DNA from: Thermoleophilum album
Lineage (GTDB): Bacteria; Actinomycetota; Thermoleophilia; Solirubrobacterales; Thermoleophilaceae
Assembly (NCBI RefSeq): GCF_900108055.1
Contig: NZ_FNWJ01000001.1
Span: 496,001 to 560,000 of the forward strand
Direction of reading: 5' to 3'
Length of the DNA stretch: 64,000 bases
Shown: one piece after another, positions 36,935 through 45,445 of the stretch
Layout of the letters: the number at the start of each line of letters is the position of its first letter
Numbering within the stretch: position 1 is the first letter of the stretch
The notes under the pieces: generated by a model
Database searches by the model: none
What the model saw: only the letters and a program-made list of their open reading frames with translations
What the model was told of the DNA's origin: nothing
Program-made: the position numbers and the translations under genes

Positions 36935-37645
36935 ATGCCCGAGCGCGCACGCAAACACTTCCAGGAGGAACTCGCCGAGCTCGAGCAGCAAACGCTGGGC
37001 GCGCTCGACATGGTTGTGGGTCAGCTCGACAACGCCATGGAGTCGCTGATCCGCCACGACGTCGAACTGGCGAACCTCGTGGTCGCCGATGACGATCGGC
37101 TCGATGGCCGCTACTTGGAGGTTCATCAAGGGGTGCTCGGCTTGATCGCGCGCCAGGCACCGGTCGCCGGCGATCTACGCCTGGCCGCCGCGCTCCTCCA
37201 CGTCATCCGCCACGCCGAGCGGATGGGCGACCACTGCGTGAACATCGCGAAGCTCGTGCCCCTCGACGATCCCCAGCCACGCACCGACGAGGTGCTGCTG
37301 GAGAAACTCGCGCGAATGGGGGAGCACGCACGCCTGCAGGTCGTCCAAGCGCGCCGCTCGTTCGCCGAGCGCGACATGCGGATGGCGGTCGACCTCGTAC
37401 GTCTCGACGACCAGATCGACATCCTTAACCGCGAGTGTTTCGATCGCGTGGTCGAGATCAGCGACGATCAAGAACTGCGCGAGTGGGGTATGCACATGAT
37501 GCTCGCCGCGCGCAATATCGAGCGGATTGGTGATTACGCCGTAGACGTGGGCGAACAGACGGCCTTCGTGGTGACCGGCCTCTTCCGCGAGTTCCAGGAC
37601 GCCTCGCACCCCGAACTGACGCCCCGGGTCGAGCCGACCGCCTGA
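36935..37645 (+). CDS. phoU: Phosphate signalling protein PhoU
   Basis: 236 aa made of two three-helix PhoU repeats. Both metal-binding acidic motifs are visible (DDDRLDGRYLEVHQG in the first; LDDQIDILNRECF in the second) along with RHAERMGDHCVNIAKL and RNIERIGDYAVDVGEQ. It dampens Pho signalling and links PstB to the sensor kinase. It starts 5 bp after pstB. Its last 188 bp overlap the convergent gene at 37458. Confidence 0.95.
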   Translation: MPERARKHFQEELAELEQQTLGALDMVVGQLDNAMESLIRHDVELANLVVADDDRLDGRYLEVHQGVLGLIARQAPVAGDLRLAAALLHVIRHAERMGDHCVNIAKLVPLDDPQPRTDEVLLEKLARMGEHARLQVVQARRSFAERDMRMAVDLVRLDDQIDILNRECFDRVVEISDDQELREWGMHMMLAARNIERIGDYAVDVGEQTAFVVTGLFREFQDASHPELTPRVEPTA

Positions 37646-39176
37646 TTAGCCACTCGCCGGAGCCCAAGACAACCGGCGCGCCGAGACCCTTCGAGCACTT
37701 CGCGGGCTCCCGTACTCCGTACGTGGCACGCACGGAGCGAGGCTGGAATGGCCCGCGGTAGAGGGTGTACTCGACATTGCTCAGTGGTCTCTCAAGTGCC
37801 GCGATTGGGAGTTCGAGCAGGTATGCGGCGTGGGGCTGAAAGGGGCGCTCCACAGCGAGTCGCCGAGAAGCAACGAGAGCGCGCGCGGCGGCGAGTGGAT
37901 CGCTCCGTTCAAGGAGGCGGCGTAGTGAGCCATCGCTCTCACAGCGCGCGACATGAGCCACCTGCGCGAGGGCGCCGCCGAGCTCGCGCTCTGCCGCCAG
38001 CCGCGCGCGCACGCGATCGGCGTCGCTGACACACGAGGCAACCGACAAAACGGCAACCGACGAGATCGCGGCGAAGCGCGCGCCTGGCTCGTTAAACAGT
38101 CCGACCACCAGCGACCAACCGATCGCCGCTAGCGCCGCCACCAGCGGCAGCGCGGGCGCGTAGTAACGAGCGTTGCCGGAGAAACCGAATGCGGTGCTGA
38201 GTGCGACCGCAGCAATCCAGGCAACGACGAGCGTCGCCAGCGTGACCTGGCGTCGGATGGACGATTCGTCGCGTAGATGGCAGTCCCGACAGTGACCGGC
38301 ACCGCCGGCGCGCAACTTTCGCCAGGCGAGGCCGATTACAGTCACGGCACAGCCGACTAGAGCTGCGGGCCCGAACAGCTCCGCCGCCCCTCGCAGCGAA
38401 TGGAGCACAGGGTGCTCGGCGGCGGAAGCGGCCCATGGTGGTCGCGAAGCGGCCTGCCGGAAGGCACCGAGGGGATCGCCCGAGCCGAGCCACTCCGGCA
38501 CCGTCCAAGCGGCGGCCGCGACCGCGCACAGCACGATCCCGATTCGCGGCCGCGAAAGGACCACAGCGCACGCGAGGAGCACGGGCAGCGCCTCTGGGCG
38601 GAGGAGAGCGAGCAGGAAGAGGCTCGCCGTCGCCACGGCTGGACGGTTGACGAGCAGGGCGAGTGCCGCTGTCGCAGCCAAGAAAGCCGCCGGCAGGACC
38701 TCGTTGCCGGCCGCGAAGTAGCGCAGCCAATCGCCGGAGCCGACGAGCACCAAGGGCGCGAGTACCGCAGCCGCTAGGACACGCCGGTCGCCTGGGAATA
38801 GTCGAGCTGCGTAGCTCGCGGTAAGCGCACGGGTCGGCGGACCCGACCGCGAGGGCGTGGCCAGTTGCAGGGCGAGGAGCCCTACTACGAACAACCCGAG
38901 CAGCGCGTGGAAGCGGACAAGCAACACCCATGCGGCGGCGGGGACGCTGTCATCGAACACGCGCAGCGGCGAGAGGAGAGCCAAGATGAATGCCGGCAGC
39001 GGCTTCCAAGACGGTCCGCCCCTGGTGTCCAGTGTGCCGTGCGCGAGCTCGCGTCCCCAGACAGCCCATGACCACGGGTCATACGTAGGCTGAGGACTCA
39101 GCCATGCCGCGCTCGCTAGCGCGCCCGCTAGGGCGAGCGCGATCGTCACAGCGAGCGCGCGCCGGCGCACCCTCAA
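37458..39176 (-). CDS. Polytopic membrane protein, GT-C mannosyltransferase-like
   Basis: 572 aa with about 9-10 membrane helices and a short first loop (PQPTYDPWSWAVWGRELAHG) resembling the acidic catalytic loop of GT-C glycosyltransferases; this is an inference. The conserved part ends near VLGSGEWLIR; the last ~60 residues are an Arg/Pro-rich stretch translated antisense to phoU, as though the original stop was lost. Two CxxC Cys (CRDCHLRD) sit in a loop. Its ATG overlaps the stop of the phosphoesterase gene. Confidence 0.6.
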   Translation of the reverse strand: MRVRRRALAVTIALALAGALASAAWLSPQPTYDPWSWAVWGRELAHGTLDTRGGPSWKPLPAFILALLSPLRVFDDSVPAAAWVLLVRFHALLGLFVVGLLALQLATPSRSGPPTRALTASYAARLFPGDRRVLAAAVLAPLVLVGSGDWLRYFAAGNEVLPAAFLAATAALALLVNRPAVATASLFLLALLRPEALPVLLACAVVLSRPRIGIVLCAVAAAAWTVPEWLGSGDPLGAFRQAASRPPWAASAAEHPVLHSLRGAAELFGPAALVGCAVTVIGLAWRKLRAGGAGHCRDCHLRDESSIRRQVTLATLVVAWIAAVALSTAFGFSGNARYYAPALPLVAALAAIGWSLVVGLFNEPGARFAAISSVAVLSVASCVSDADRVRARLAAERELGGALAQVAHVARCESDGSLRRLLERSDPLAAARALVASRRLAVERPFQPHAAYLLELPIAALERPLSNVEYTLYRGPFQPRSVRATYGVREPAKCSKGLGAPVVLGSGEWLIRRSARPGASVRGARRPGTRGRGRSPRRPSVRPRLRRNHQSARYCARRASCAYPTRAVLDRR

Positions 39177-40015
39177 CCGAGGATTCGCTCTTGATCCTCA
39201 GCGGTGCCAGGTAGAAGCCACTCGAAGCCTTCACGTGGGGCGCCGAGCGGCAAGTCCGCTGCCACCGGGGCGGCGTGTCGCCGCGGAAACGAGCCGAGCG
39301 CTTGCGATTCCGCACCGGGCACCCGTAGCTCCACCTGCACGTTGTCCGGCTCCACCTTGATGAGGTTGTAAGCCGGGTGCGGGAAAGCCCGCGTGCGCAG
39401 CGATGCCGCGGTCCCCGAGTGCACGACGAGCATCTCGCCCAAACGCCACGCATACGGAACGTGGCGATGGCCCCCGAGCACTAGGTCGACGCCGTGCGCC
39501 GATAGCAGCGCGAGTACGTCGCCTGCGTCCGCCACTTGGTTGCGCTCGCGACCCGTTCCGGGGATCGGCAGCAGGTGGTGGTGACAGACGAACACGCGCA
39601 GGTCGGCGGCTTCGTCGAGCGCTGCCGCCAGTGGCGCGTAGTGCTCGCGGCCAATCTCTCCCTCGTCGACGTCCGGCTTGCTCGAATCGACGCCGACTAC
39701 GGTCACCTGTTCGCCGTCGAGCTCCAGCCGTTTCGTCACCTCCCGGGGGCCCAGCAACCGCTCCCAGTGCAAGTAGCCGACGTGACGGGCGTCGTGATTG
39801 CCGGGCACGGCGACCACCTCCAAGCCGTCCAGCCGGCCGAGCGCCGTGCGCACCAACTCGTACTGGTCGGGGTAGCCCTCGTCGGTGAGATCACCGGCGA
39901 TCACCACCAGATCGGGGCGCAGAGCCGCGATCTCGCCGAGCGCAAGCTCCAGCAGTCGCGGCTCGTGACGGGCGCCGCCTACGTGCAGATCGGAGAGTTG
40001 GGCGATCAGGATCAC
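39173..40015 (-). CDS. Calcineurin-like metallophosphoesterase
   Basis: 280 aa. All metal-binding motifs are visible: QLSDLHVGG (D, H), AGDLTDEGYPDQY, VPGNHDARH, VCHHHLLPIP, and GGHRHVPYAW. This pattern fits the Icc/CpdA-type 3',5'-cyclic nucleotide phosphodiesterase branch, but substrates of these enzymes vary widely. It is in the middle of a three-gene operon with 4-bp overlaps on both sides (PHP phosphatase upstream, membrane protein downstream). Confidence 0.87.
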   Translation of the reverse strand: MILIAQLSDLHVGGARHEPRLLELALGEIAALRPDLVVIAGDLTDEGYPDQYELVRTALGRLDGLEVVAVPGNHDARHVGYLHWERLLGPREVTKRLELDGEQVTVVGVDSSKPDVDEGEIGREHYAPLAAALDEAADLRVFVCHHHLLPIPGTGRERNQVADAGDVLALLSAHGVDLVLGGHRHVPYAWRLGEMLVVHSGTAASLRTRAFPHPAYNLIKVEPDNVQVELRVPGAESQALGSFPRRHAAPVAADLPLGAPREGFEWLLPGTAEDQERILG

Positions 40016-41052
40016 GCGGCCCCGCGCCTGAGCCTACTCGCGATACGCAGCTCCGCCAGGACCCGCGCCGTGCGCAACCGCTCGACGCGTACGTCGGGCG
40101 GCCGGGCGGTGCGCGCGGCGCGGGCAACCGGCGGCGATCCAGAAAAGGGTCGACCCGCCCGGCTCGGCGGGGAGGGGAGGCCGGGCGGGCACGGACGCAC
40201 GTTTGGCGCGTCCGCTCCGGCAAGACGCCACGGGGTCTCGTTGACGAGACGCCGGACGTGCCGCGGTGCGAAGCCGTGGGCAAGGAGTGCGGCGCTGGCG
40301 GCCGAGAGCGCTGGAGGGCGCGTCGGTCCGTGTGCATCCGACGCGACCAGATGGGCAAGTCGCCGCTCCACCAAGTCGAGGGCGCGGCGCTCGGCGATCG
40401 CACCGTGACGCCCGATCAAGGACAGCGCGTTGACCTGCACGAGCGCCCCCCGCCGCACCAGCTCGATCAAGCGTCGCTCGCCAGCCGGCAGCGGTTCGGC
40501 GAGCTCGGGGTGCGCGAGGATCGGCCGGTAGCCGCGGCGCAAAAGCGCCTCGCAGGCACTCGCGAAGGCTGCGTCGAGGCCGTCGAAGGGCGTCTCGACG
40601 AGCAGGAAGCGCGAGTTCGCAACACGCCCCGCGTCTGCCCTCCCACCTAACGCAACCAGTTCCAGGAGTCGGGGGTCCAAGCGCAGCGCAAGATCCGCTG
40701 CGACCTCTGCCCCGGCCAGAATTGTTAGGTCGACCTGTGCTCGCCGCAGCTCACTGCGGAAAGCGACGACCGCACGCAGGATCTGCCGTGGATCGTGGAC
40801 GTGGTCGCGCCGCAGATGCGGTGTACAAACCACCGCCGCGGCACCGTCGGCACGCGCGGCGCGCGCCAGCGCCAAGGCTTCACGGACCGAAGCGGGGCCG
40901 TCGTCGATCGCGGGCAACAGGTGGAAGTGCAAGTCAACACGGCCGGCAATCACCCCATGCTCGCTTAAGGTTTCGTCAAACCGACCGCTTGCCTCTTCCC
41001 AATCAGTCTTGGTTGGCGCCCTCGGCTCACTCGTAGCGTTGGTCGGAAACAT
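40012..41052 (-). CDS. PHP-family phosphatase (CpsB/YwqE-like)
   Basis: About 346 aa from ATG 41052; a later GTG (40953) is also possible. The PHP domain has VDLHFHLLPAIDDGP (metal-binding HxH and DDG), CTPHLRRDHVHDP, ILAHPELAEP and SDAHGPTRPP. CpsB-type proteins dephosphorylate tyrosine kinases that control capsule or exopolysaccharide export, so a role in polysaccharide control is plausible with the neighbouring GT-C-like membrane protein. The final ~70 residues are Arg/Pro-rich. No kinase or export gene is in the window. Confidence 0.75.
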   Translation of the reverse strand: MFPTNATSEPRAPTKTDWEEASGRFDETLSEHGVIAGRVDLHFHLLPAIDDGPASVREALALARAARADGAAAVVCTPHLRRDHVHDPRQILRAVVAFRSELRRAQVDLTILAGAEVAADLALRLDPRLLELVALGGRADAGRVANSRFLLVETPFDGLDAAFASACEALLRRGYRPILAHPELAEPLPAGERRLIELVRRGALVQVNALSLIGRHGAIAERRALDLVERRLAHLVASDAHGPTRPPALSAASAALLAHGFAPRHVRRLVNETPWRLAGADAPNVRPCPPGLPSPPSRAGRPFSGSPPVARAARTARPPDVRVERLRTARVLAELRIASRLRRGAA

Positions 41053-41322
41053 CAGCGCGAACGATCGGCGGCGACCGCACGGCCCCCGTGAAGATTGCGT
41101 CAAGCAGTCGTTGCGATCGCGTTAACGGGACGCCGCTGGCGAATCGGCTCTCCGCGCTTCTCAGATAGAGGGAGAGAGACGGCGTCGCCGTCGGCGCCGG
41201 GCGCGCGGATGCAGAAAACGGCCGGCACGAAGGCGAGCTACCGCGGTTCCGTTAACGCGCTTTTCACTTTTGGGCACCAGGGTCTTAACGCGTCGAGGCC
41301 AAGGCGCAGCGACGCTCGGCGC

Positions 41323-41568
41323 ATGGAAACCAGCGAAAAGCTTTGGGCACTCCTCGCCGCCGGGATCACCGTGACGGGGACGCTCCTGATCGGTAACGCC
41401 GCGTTCTTCGTCGGGCTCGGCGTGGCGCTCGCGGGAACGCACACGCTGCGCGCCCTACGCGGCGCTCCGCTCAGCGGCCCACGCGGCGGATTCCGGCTTC
41501 CGAAACCATCTCCTCGAGCGCCCGCAGCCCGTAGGCTTCGACCGGGCCGAGCGCTCCCGACCCGCTGA
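41323..41568 (+). CDS. Small membrane protein
   Basis: 81 aa from ATG 41323. It carries two closely spaced hydrophobic helices (LWALLAAGITVTGTLLIG and FFVGLGVALAG). The C-terminal part overlaps the 3' end of the convergent saccharopine-dehydrogenase-like gene by about 98 bp and is Arg/Pro-rich, so the true end may be shorter. Function is unknown. Confidence 0.45.
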   Translation: METSEKLWALLAAGITVTGTLLIGNAAFFVGLGVALAGTHTLRALRGAPLSGPRGGFRLPKPSPRAPAARRLRPGRALPTR

Positions 41569-42583
41569 CCGCCCCCTCCTGAGCGCGCGCGCCCGCGATC
41601 GCCAGTATGCGGGCGGTGAAGTCGTAGGCGTTGTCGCCCGCGAGCTCCACGTAAGCGAGCTCGCGTCCCGTCCGGTCGTAGGCGATCGCGACGATCCGCG
41701 ACCCTACTCGCGCGCGGACGGCGTCCGATGGTCCCTGGCCGGATGCGTGGATCCGCTCCGAAAGCGCCTGCGTGACGCGCTTCGTGCCAGGCACTAGACG
41801 CGCAAGCGACGCCAAGGCCGACACCACCTACATCGGGCGCGAGAGCGCCGCGAACCAACCGAGGTAAACGTTGACCTGCTCGAGTTGTGGGAACGAGCGC
41901 GGCAGCGCGTAGTGCTCGCTACCACCGACCGAGACCGCCTTGCGAGCACCCTTGCTCGTGCGGAACGTCCGCACACGCCGTGCCGCCCGCTCGCTGCGGA
42001 TACCGCCGTCTCGGAAGGCGAACGATGGTTCACCGATGACGCCGACCAGGGAAGCGCGGGTGCCACCGCTCATAGCCGAGGGCGACGGTGGCCCATCGAC
42101 GAAGTAGCCGATGTCGACGCGGGCGGCGTCCTCGCCCGCTTCCTCGACAGCGAGCGCCGCCGCCAAGTTGCCGGGGACGTAGTCGTAGCCCATCGCCGTC
42201 ATCAGGGCCGCGCCGGCAGCTTGCGCACGCGGCCCGTACTCCTCGAAGACTGCGCGCATGAAGGGAGGCTCACCGGTCGAGTCGAGGTATGTACAGGGCG
42301 CCGCGACCGCAGCCTCGAGCGCCGCGTAGCCGTAGCGCTGGAAGGGACCGACGGTAGTGATAAGCACGTCTCCGCGCTCGACCAAGCGCCGTACCGATGG
42401 TGGATCGGCCGCGTCGGCGATCGCGATCTCGAGGTCGTCGCGACCGAGCTCGTCCCGCAGCCGCTCCAGGCGATCACGGCTACGCCCAGCTAGCACCGGC
42501 GCGACCCCGCGCGCGACGAGCTCGCGCGCGGTCAACGCGCCGGTAAAACCGCTGGCACCGAACAGCACTACTCGGCCGGCCAT
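41471..42583 (-). pseudogene. Saccharopine-dehydrogenase-family oxidoreductase with in-frame TAG
   Basis: A single frame runs from ATG 42583 to the stop at 41471, interrupted only by TAG at 41830-41828. The N-terminal part (239 residues) has VVLFGASGFTGALTARELV (Rossmann GxSGFxG), TVGPFQRYG, CTYLDSTGEP, MGYDYVPGNLAAALAV. The part after the TAG has YDFTARILAIAG, and GALGPVEAYGLRALEE near the end. Together they give about 370 codons, the normal length for trans-acting enoyl-reductase-like/saccharopine dehydrogenase proteins. A CAG to TAG change explains it. Readthrough, mutation or a sequencing error are all possible. Confidence 0.75.
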
Positions 42584-42602
42584 CGCGCGCAGCCTAACCG
42601 AG

Positions 42603-43121
42603 CTAGGCGGCCCGCTCACGTTGACCGGCGGCGAGTTTGCGCAGCAGTGCCGCGAGCTCCGATGCCTGCTGCTCGTCCAGCGCTGCGCCCAAGTGCTCGC
42701 GCACGGTGCGGTCGTGGAGCGGGCGCATCCGTTGGTAGATCCGGCGACCTTCGGCGGTTAGCAGCACGTGATAACCGCGTCGATCCTTCGGACAGCGGCG
42801 GCGCTCGACAAGCCCGGCCTGCTCGAGCCTGTCGAGGAGCCGCGTGAGCCCGCTCTTCGAGAGGTTTACGTGTTCGACGAGCTCGCGCGGTCGCAGCGAT
42901 CCTTCCGGGGCCCGAGCGAGCGCCTGTAACACCTCGTACCAGCCGAGCGGTGGCAGTGACGCGCCGGCGAACGCTCGCTCGAGCGCGCAAACGACGGCCG
43001 CATGCGCGCTCGCCAGAGCGCTCCAGGCAGCCCGATGTGCGGGCCCCGCGGCCTGGCTTGCACGAGCCGAGGGCTTGTCCTCGCGCTTCGGTCCGGCCCT
43101 TCTGCTTGCCACGTCTGTCAC
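42603..43121 (-). CDS. MarR-family transcriptional regulator
   Basis: About 172 aa from GTG 43121 (GTG 43112 also possible). The winged HTH is clear: LPPLGWYEVLQALARAPEGS, then LRPRELVEHVNLSKSGLTRLLDRLEQAGLVERRRCPKDRRGYHVLLTAEG with the recognition helix SKSGLTRLLDRL. The N-terminus is Arg/Ala-rich. It is divergent from yceI with an inverted repeat in between, which is a likely operator. Likely ligands are phenolic or oxidative signals (family knowledge). Confidence 0.85.
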   Translation of the reverse strand: MTDVASRRAGPKREDKPSARASQAAGPAHRAAWSALASAHAAVVCALERAFAGASLPPLGWYEVLQALARAPEGSLRPRELVEHVNLSKSGLTRLLDRLEQAGLVERRRCPKDRRGYHVLLTAEGRRIYQRMRPLHDRTVREHLGAALDEQQASELAALLRKLAAGQRERAA

Positions 43122-43149
43122 GACCTCAGTGTAAGGGTGCCGGCGTATT

Positions 43150-43209
43150 AGTTGCCTGAGCAACAGTTGTGCTGCTACCTTTCGTCGCGACGGTCGTTGC
43201 ACCTACAAC
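43150..43209 (+). promoter_or_regulatory. Two GTTGC-type inverted repeats between marR-like gene and yceI
   Basis: GTTGC-CTGA-GCAAC at 43151-43164 is a perfect inverted repeat with a 4-bp loop. A second, looser GTTG...CAAC lies at 43196-43209. Such TTGC/GCAA half-sites are bound by several MarR-type regulators, and the position between divergent genes fits autoregulation. Confidence 0.55.
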
Positions 43210-43255
43210 TGATGCGCCCGCAACAACAGCAGGCGCGGATAGGAAGGAGGTAGCG

Positions 43256-43807
43256 ATGAGCACACCGACGAAGGTTGCTGTCGAACCGGGTACCTACAAG
43301 ATCGATCCGGTCCACTCCCAGGTCGCCTTCGAGATCGAGCACCTAGGAATCGCCACCTTCCGTGGCCGGTTCCGCTCCTTCGACGGCTTGCTTCGTTTCG
43401 GCGAAGACGGCCGCCTGGAAGCCGCCGAGGGAGAGATCGATGTCCGCAGCGTCGACGTGCAAGACGAGATGCTGTCGCAGCACCTTTTGAGCGACGAGTT
43501 CTTCGCTGCCGAGAAGTTCCCGACCGCGCGCTTCCGCAGCACCGCGATTGAACCCGTAGGTGACGATCGCTACCGGGTTCGTGGCGACTTCGAGCTCAAG
43601 GGCCGCACCAACGAGGTGGTGCTCGATGCGCGCGTTAAGGGCGTGGCCCGCGATCTCCAGGGCAAGCTGCGGGTGAGCGTGGCTGCCGAGGGCCAGATCG
43701 ACCGCCACGCGTGGGGGATCGACTGGGACCACACGCTCGAGGGCGGGGTCAAGGTGATCGGCGACAAGGTCCGGCTGCTGATCGAGATCGAGGCGCAACG
43801 GCAGTGA
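43256..43807 (+). CDS. YceI-family lipocalin-like protein
   Basis: 183 aa from ATG 43256 behind AGGAAGGAGG. Matches YceI: KIDPVHSQVAFEIEHLGIATFRGRF, VDVQDEMLSQHLLSDEFF, PTARFRSTAIEPV, FELKGRTNEVVLDARV and DRHAWGIDWDHTLEGG. These bind isoprenoids in a beta-barrel and occur in stress or redox clusters. No signal peptide is seen, so it is cytoplasmic. The next gene overlaps by 4 bp and may share its control by MarR. Confidence 0.9.
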   Translation: MSTPTKVAVEPGTYKIDPVHSQVAFEIEHLGIATFRGRFRSFDGLLRFGEDGRLEAAEGEIDVRSVDVQDEMLSQHLLSDEFFAAEKFPTARFRSTAIEPVGDDRYRVRGDFELKGRTNEVVLDARVKGVARDLQGKLRVSVAAEGQIDRHAWGIDWDHTLEGGVKVIGDKVRLLIEIEAQRQ

Positions 43808-44454
43808 GCGACTCGACGGCACGCGCTACCCGCGAGCTTGACGCAGCGGCTGCTCGACCCGTCGAGCAGCCGCTGCGGGTGCTCGTGCTGGTTGGAAGCC
43901 TGCGACGCGATTCCTACAACCGCCGCCTCGCCCGCGCGTTCAGCGAGGAAGCGCCGCAGGGCCTGGAGCTCGTCGAGTGGCCGCGCCTCGCCGAGCTTCC
44001 CCACTACAACGAGGATCTCGAGGACGATCCACCGCTCGCCGCTGTGCAGTTGAGGCGCGCGGTGGCTGCGGCCGACGCACTCCTTCTGATCACCCCCGAG
44101 TACAACGCCGGGCCGTCGAGCGCGATCAAGAACGCGGTCGATTGGGCGTCGCGACCACCCGGGCGCGCCCCGATCGCCGGCAAACCCGCGGCCGTGGCCG
44201 GTGCCAGCGTGTCGTCGTTCGGCGCGTTGTGGGCCCAGCAGCAGCTGCGGCGGGCGCTGCTGATCGCCGGCGCACGGCCACTGGAGCGGGAGTTGCCGGT
44301 CGCACGCGTCGACCAACGGTTCGCGGGCAACCGCCTGCGCGACGCCGGGCTCCGGCAAGAGCTACGCGCGCTACTCGAGGAGCTCGCGACCGCTGCCTGC
44401 AGCCAGCTAACGACACCGCAAGCGACTGCGGCTGCGCGCGGAAGCACGAGCTGA
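43804..44454 (+). CDS. NADPH-dependent FMN reductase
   Basis: 216 aa from GTG 43804 (GTGA overlap with yceI). Flavodoxin-like fold: VLVLVGSLRRDSYNRRLARAF (FMN phosphate loop GSLRxxSxN), PEYNAGPSSAIKNAVDWAS (conserved PEYNxxxxxxLKNAxDW), and KPAAVAGASVSSFGALWAQ. It reduces FMN or quinones with NADPH. Sharing an operon with yceI under a MarR regulator suggests quinone or oxidant stress handling. Confidence 0.88.
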   Translation: MSDSTARATRELDAAAARPVEQPLRVLVLVGSLRRDSYNRRLARAFSEEAPQGLELVEWPRLAELPHYNEDLEDDPPLAAVQLRRAVAAADALLLITPEYNAGPSSAIKNAVDWASRPPGRAPIAGKPAAVAGASVSSFGALWAQQQLRRALLIAGARPLERELPVARVDQRFAGNRLRDAGLRQELRALLEELATAACSQLTTPQATAAARGSTS

Positions 44455-44580
44455 CCGTAATCCGAGCGCCGGAGGTCAGGCGCGGCGCCTGACGACGCCC
44501 GGCCACGGCCCCTGACGACGCCCGCTTGCAGTGTTAGCTTAGGTGCGCCCGTCGAATGGGCACGGTTGAAAGGAGGATCC

Positions 44581-45408
44581 TTGGAGACTCCCCCAGCGAG
44601 TGGCTCCATTCAAGACCCGGCGGGCGATCGGGGTGTTTCCTCCCCTCAGGCATCGGAGCCTGGCGCTGTGCATCAGCAAGCCCCAGCCCCGCCGCCCCCA
44701 CCTGCCGCACCGCCACCGCCTGTTGCCACCGAGCGCCTGCCCGCGGCACGCATCGAGTAGTTCCCGCTGCTCGATCGCGAGGCCCGGAGACGCCACGAGA
44801 CCGACGTCCAACTTTCTTTCGCGATGTATCTGGTGCTCGGCTTTTTGACGCTCGGCATTTACTCGATCTACGTGCACTACAAGTTGATCGCCAGGCAGCG
44901 CGACCACTTCCGCAGGATGTTGCGGTTCTGCGACGACCTTTTGCGGGTAATCGAGGAGCGCGCCGAAATCACCGGGCAAAGCGAAGCGCTGGCCGCCGAG
45001 ATCGCCGAGGTTCGTTCTCTCAAGGAGCGCTTCGACGAAGTTCATCGCAAGCGCCAGCGCAGCCCTGGGCTCTGGATCGTGTTGAGCATCCTCAGCTTCG
45101 GCTTGCTGTTCTTCTACGTTCTCTACTTCCTCAACGACGACCTGGTGGAGCATCAGCAGATCGAGGCCGAGTATCTCGAGCGGGCGTCGCTGCTTCTCAA
45201 CAAGCTCGGTGTCGGGAGGCACCCGGTGATCGTCGAACAGGTGGTTCCCGACCGCAGCTTCCCGCTCTACCTGATCCTGACGATCGTCACGCTCGGTCTG
45301 TTCGAGTTGTACTGGGCGTACGCGCGCATCAAAGACGGCAACGAGCACTTCAACGAACACGCGCGCTTCGAGGATCAGCTGCTGTCCCTGATCCGCGCCT
45401 ACGCGTAG
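44581..45408 (+). pseudogene. Polytopic membrane protein (DUF4234-like) with in-frame TAG
   Basis: TTG 44581 follows AAAGGAGG at ideal spacing and opens a Pro-rich cytosolic N-terminus (APAPPPPPAAPPPP). TAG at 44758-44760 interrupts the same frame, which continues without change through a helix-rich protein (MYLVLGFLTLGIYSIYVHY..., a coiled coil ERAEITGQSEALAAEI..., another helix pair, LILTIVTLGLFELYWAYA). The downstream part alone lacks a ribosome site. Pro-rich start plus TLGIYxxYxHYK matches DUF4234 membrane proteins. The amber codon could be CAG to TAG or a sequencing error. Confidence 0.65.
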
Positions 45409-45445
45409 GCGGGCGCCGGCGTCGGACGCGGTCTGCTCAGGAGCG

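Noticed and set aside
41828-44760. Genome-wide recoding of TAG as a sense codon
   Set aside because: rpe (4039), rpiB (7989) and the zinc-ribbon gene (5886) end normally at TAG, and no suppressor tRNA is visible, so recoding is not supported.
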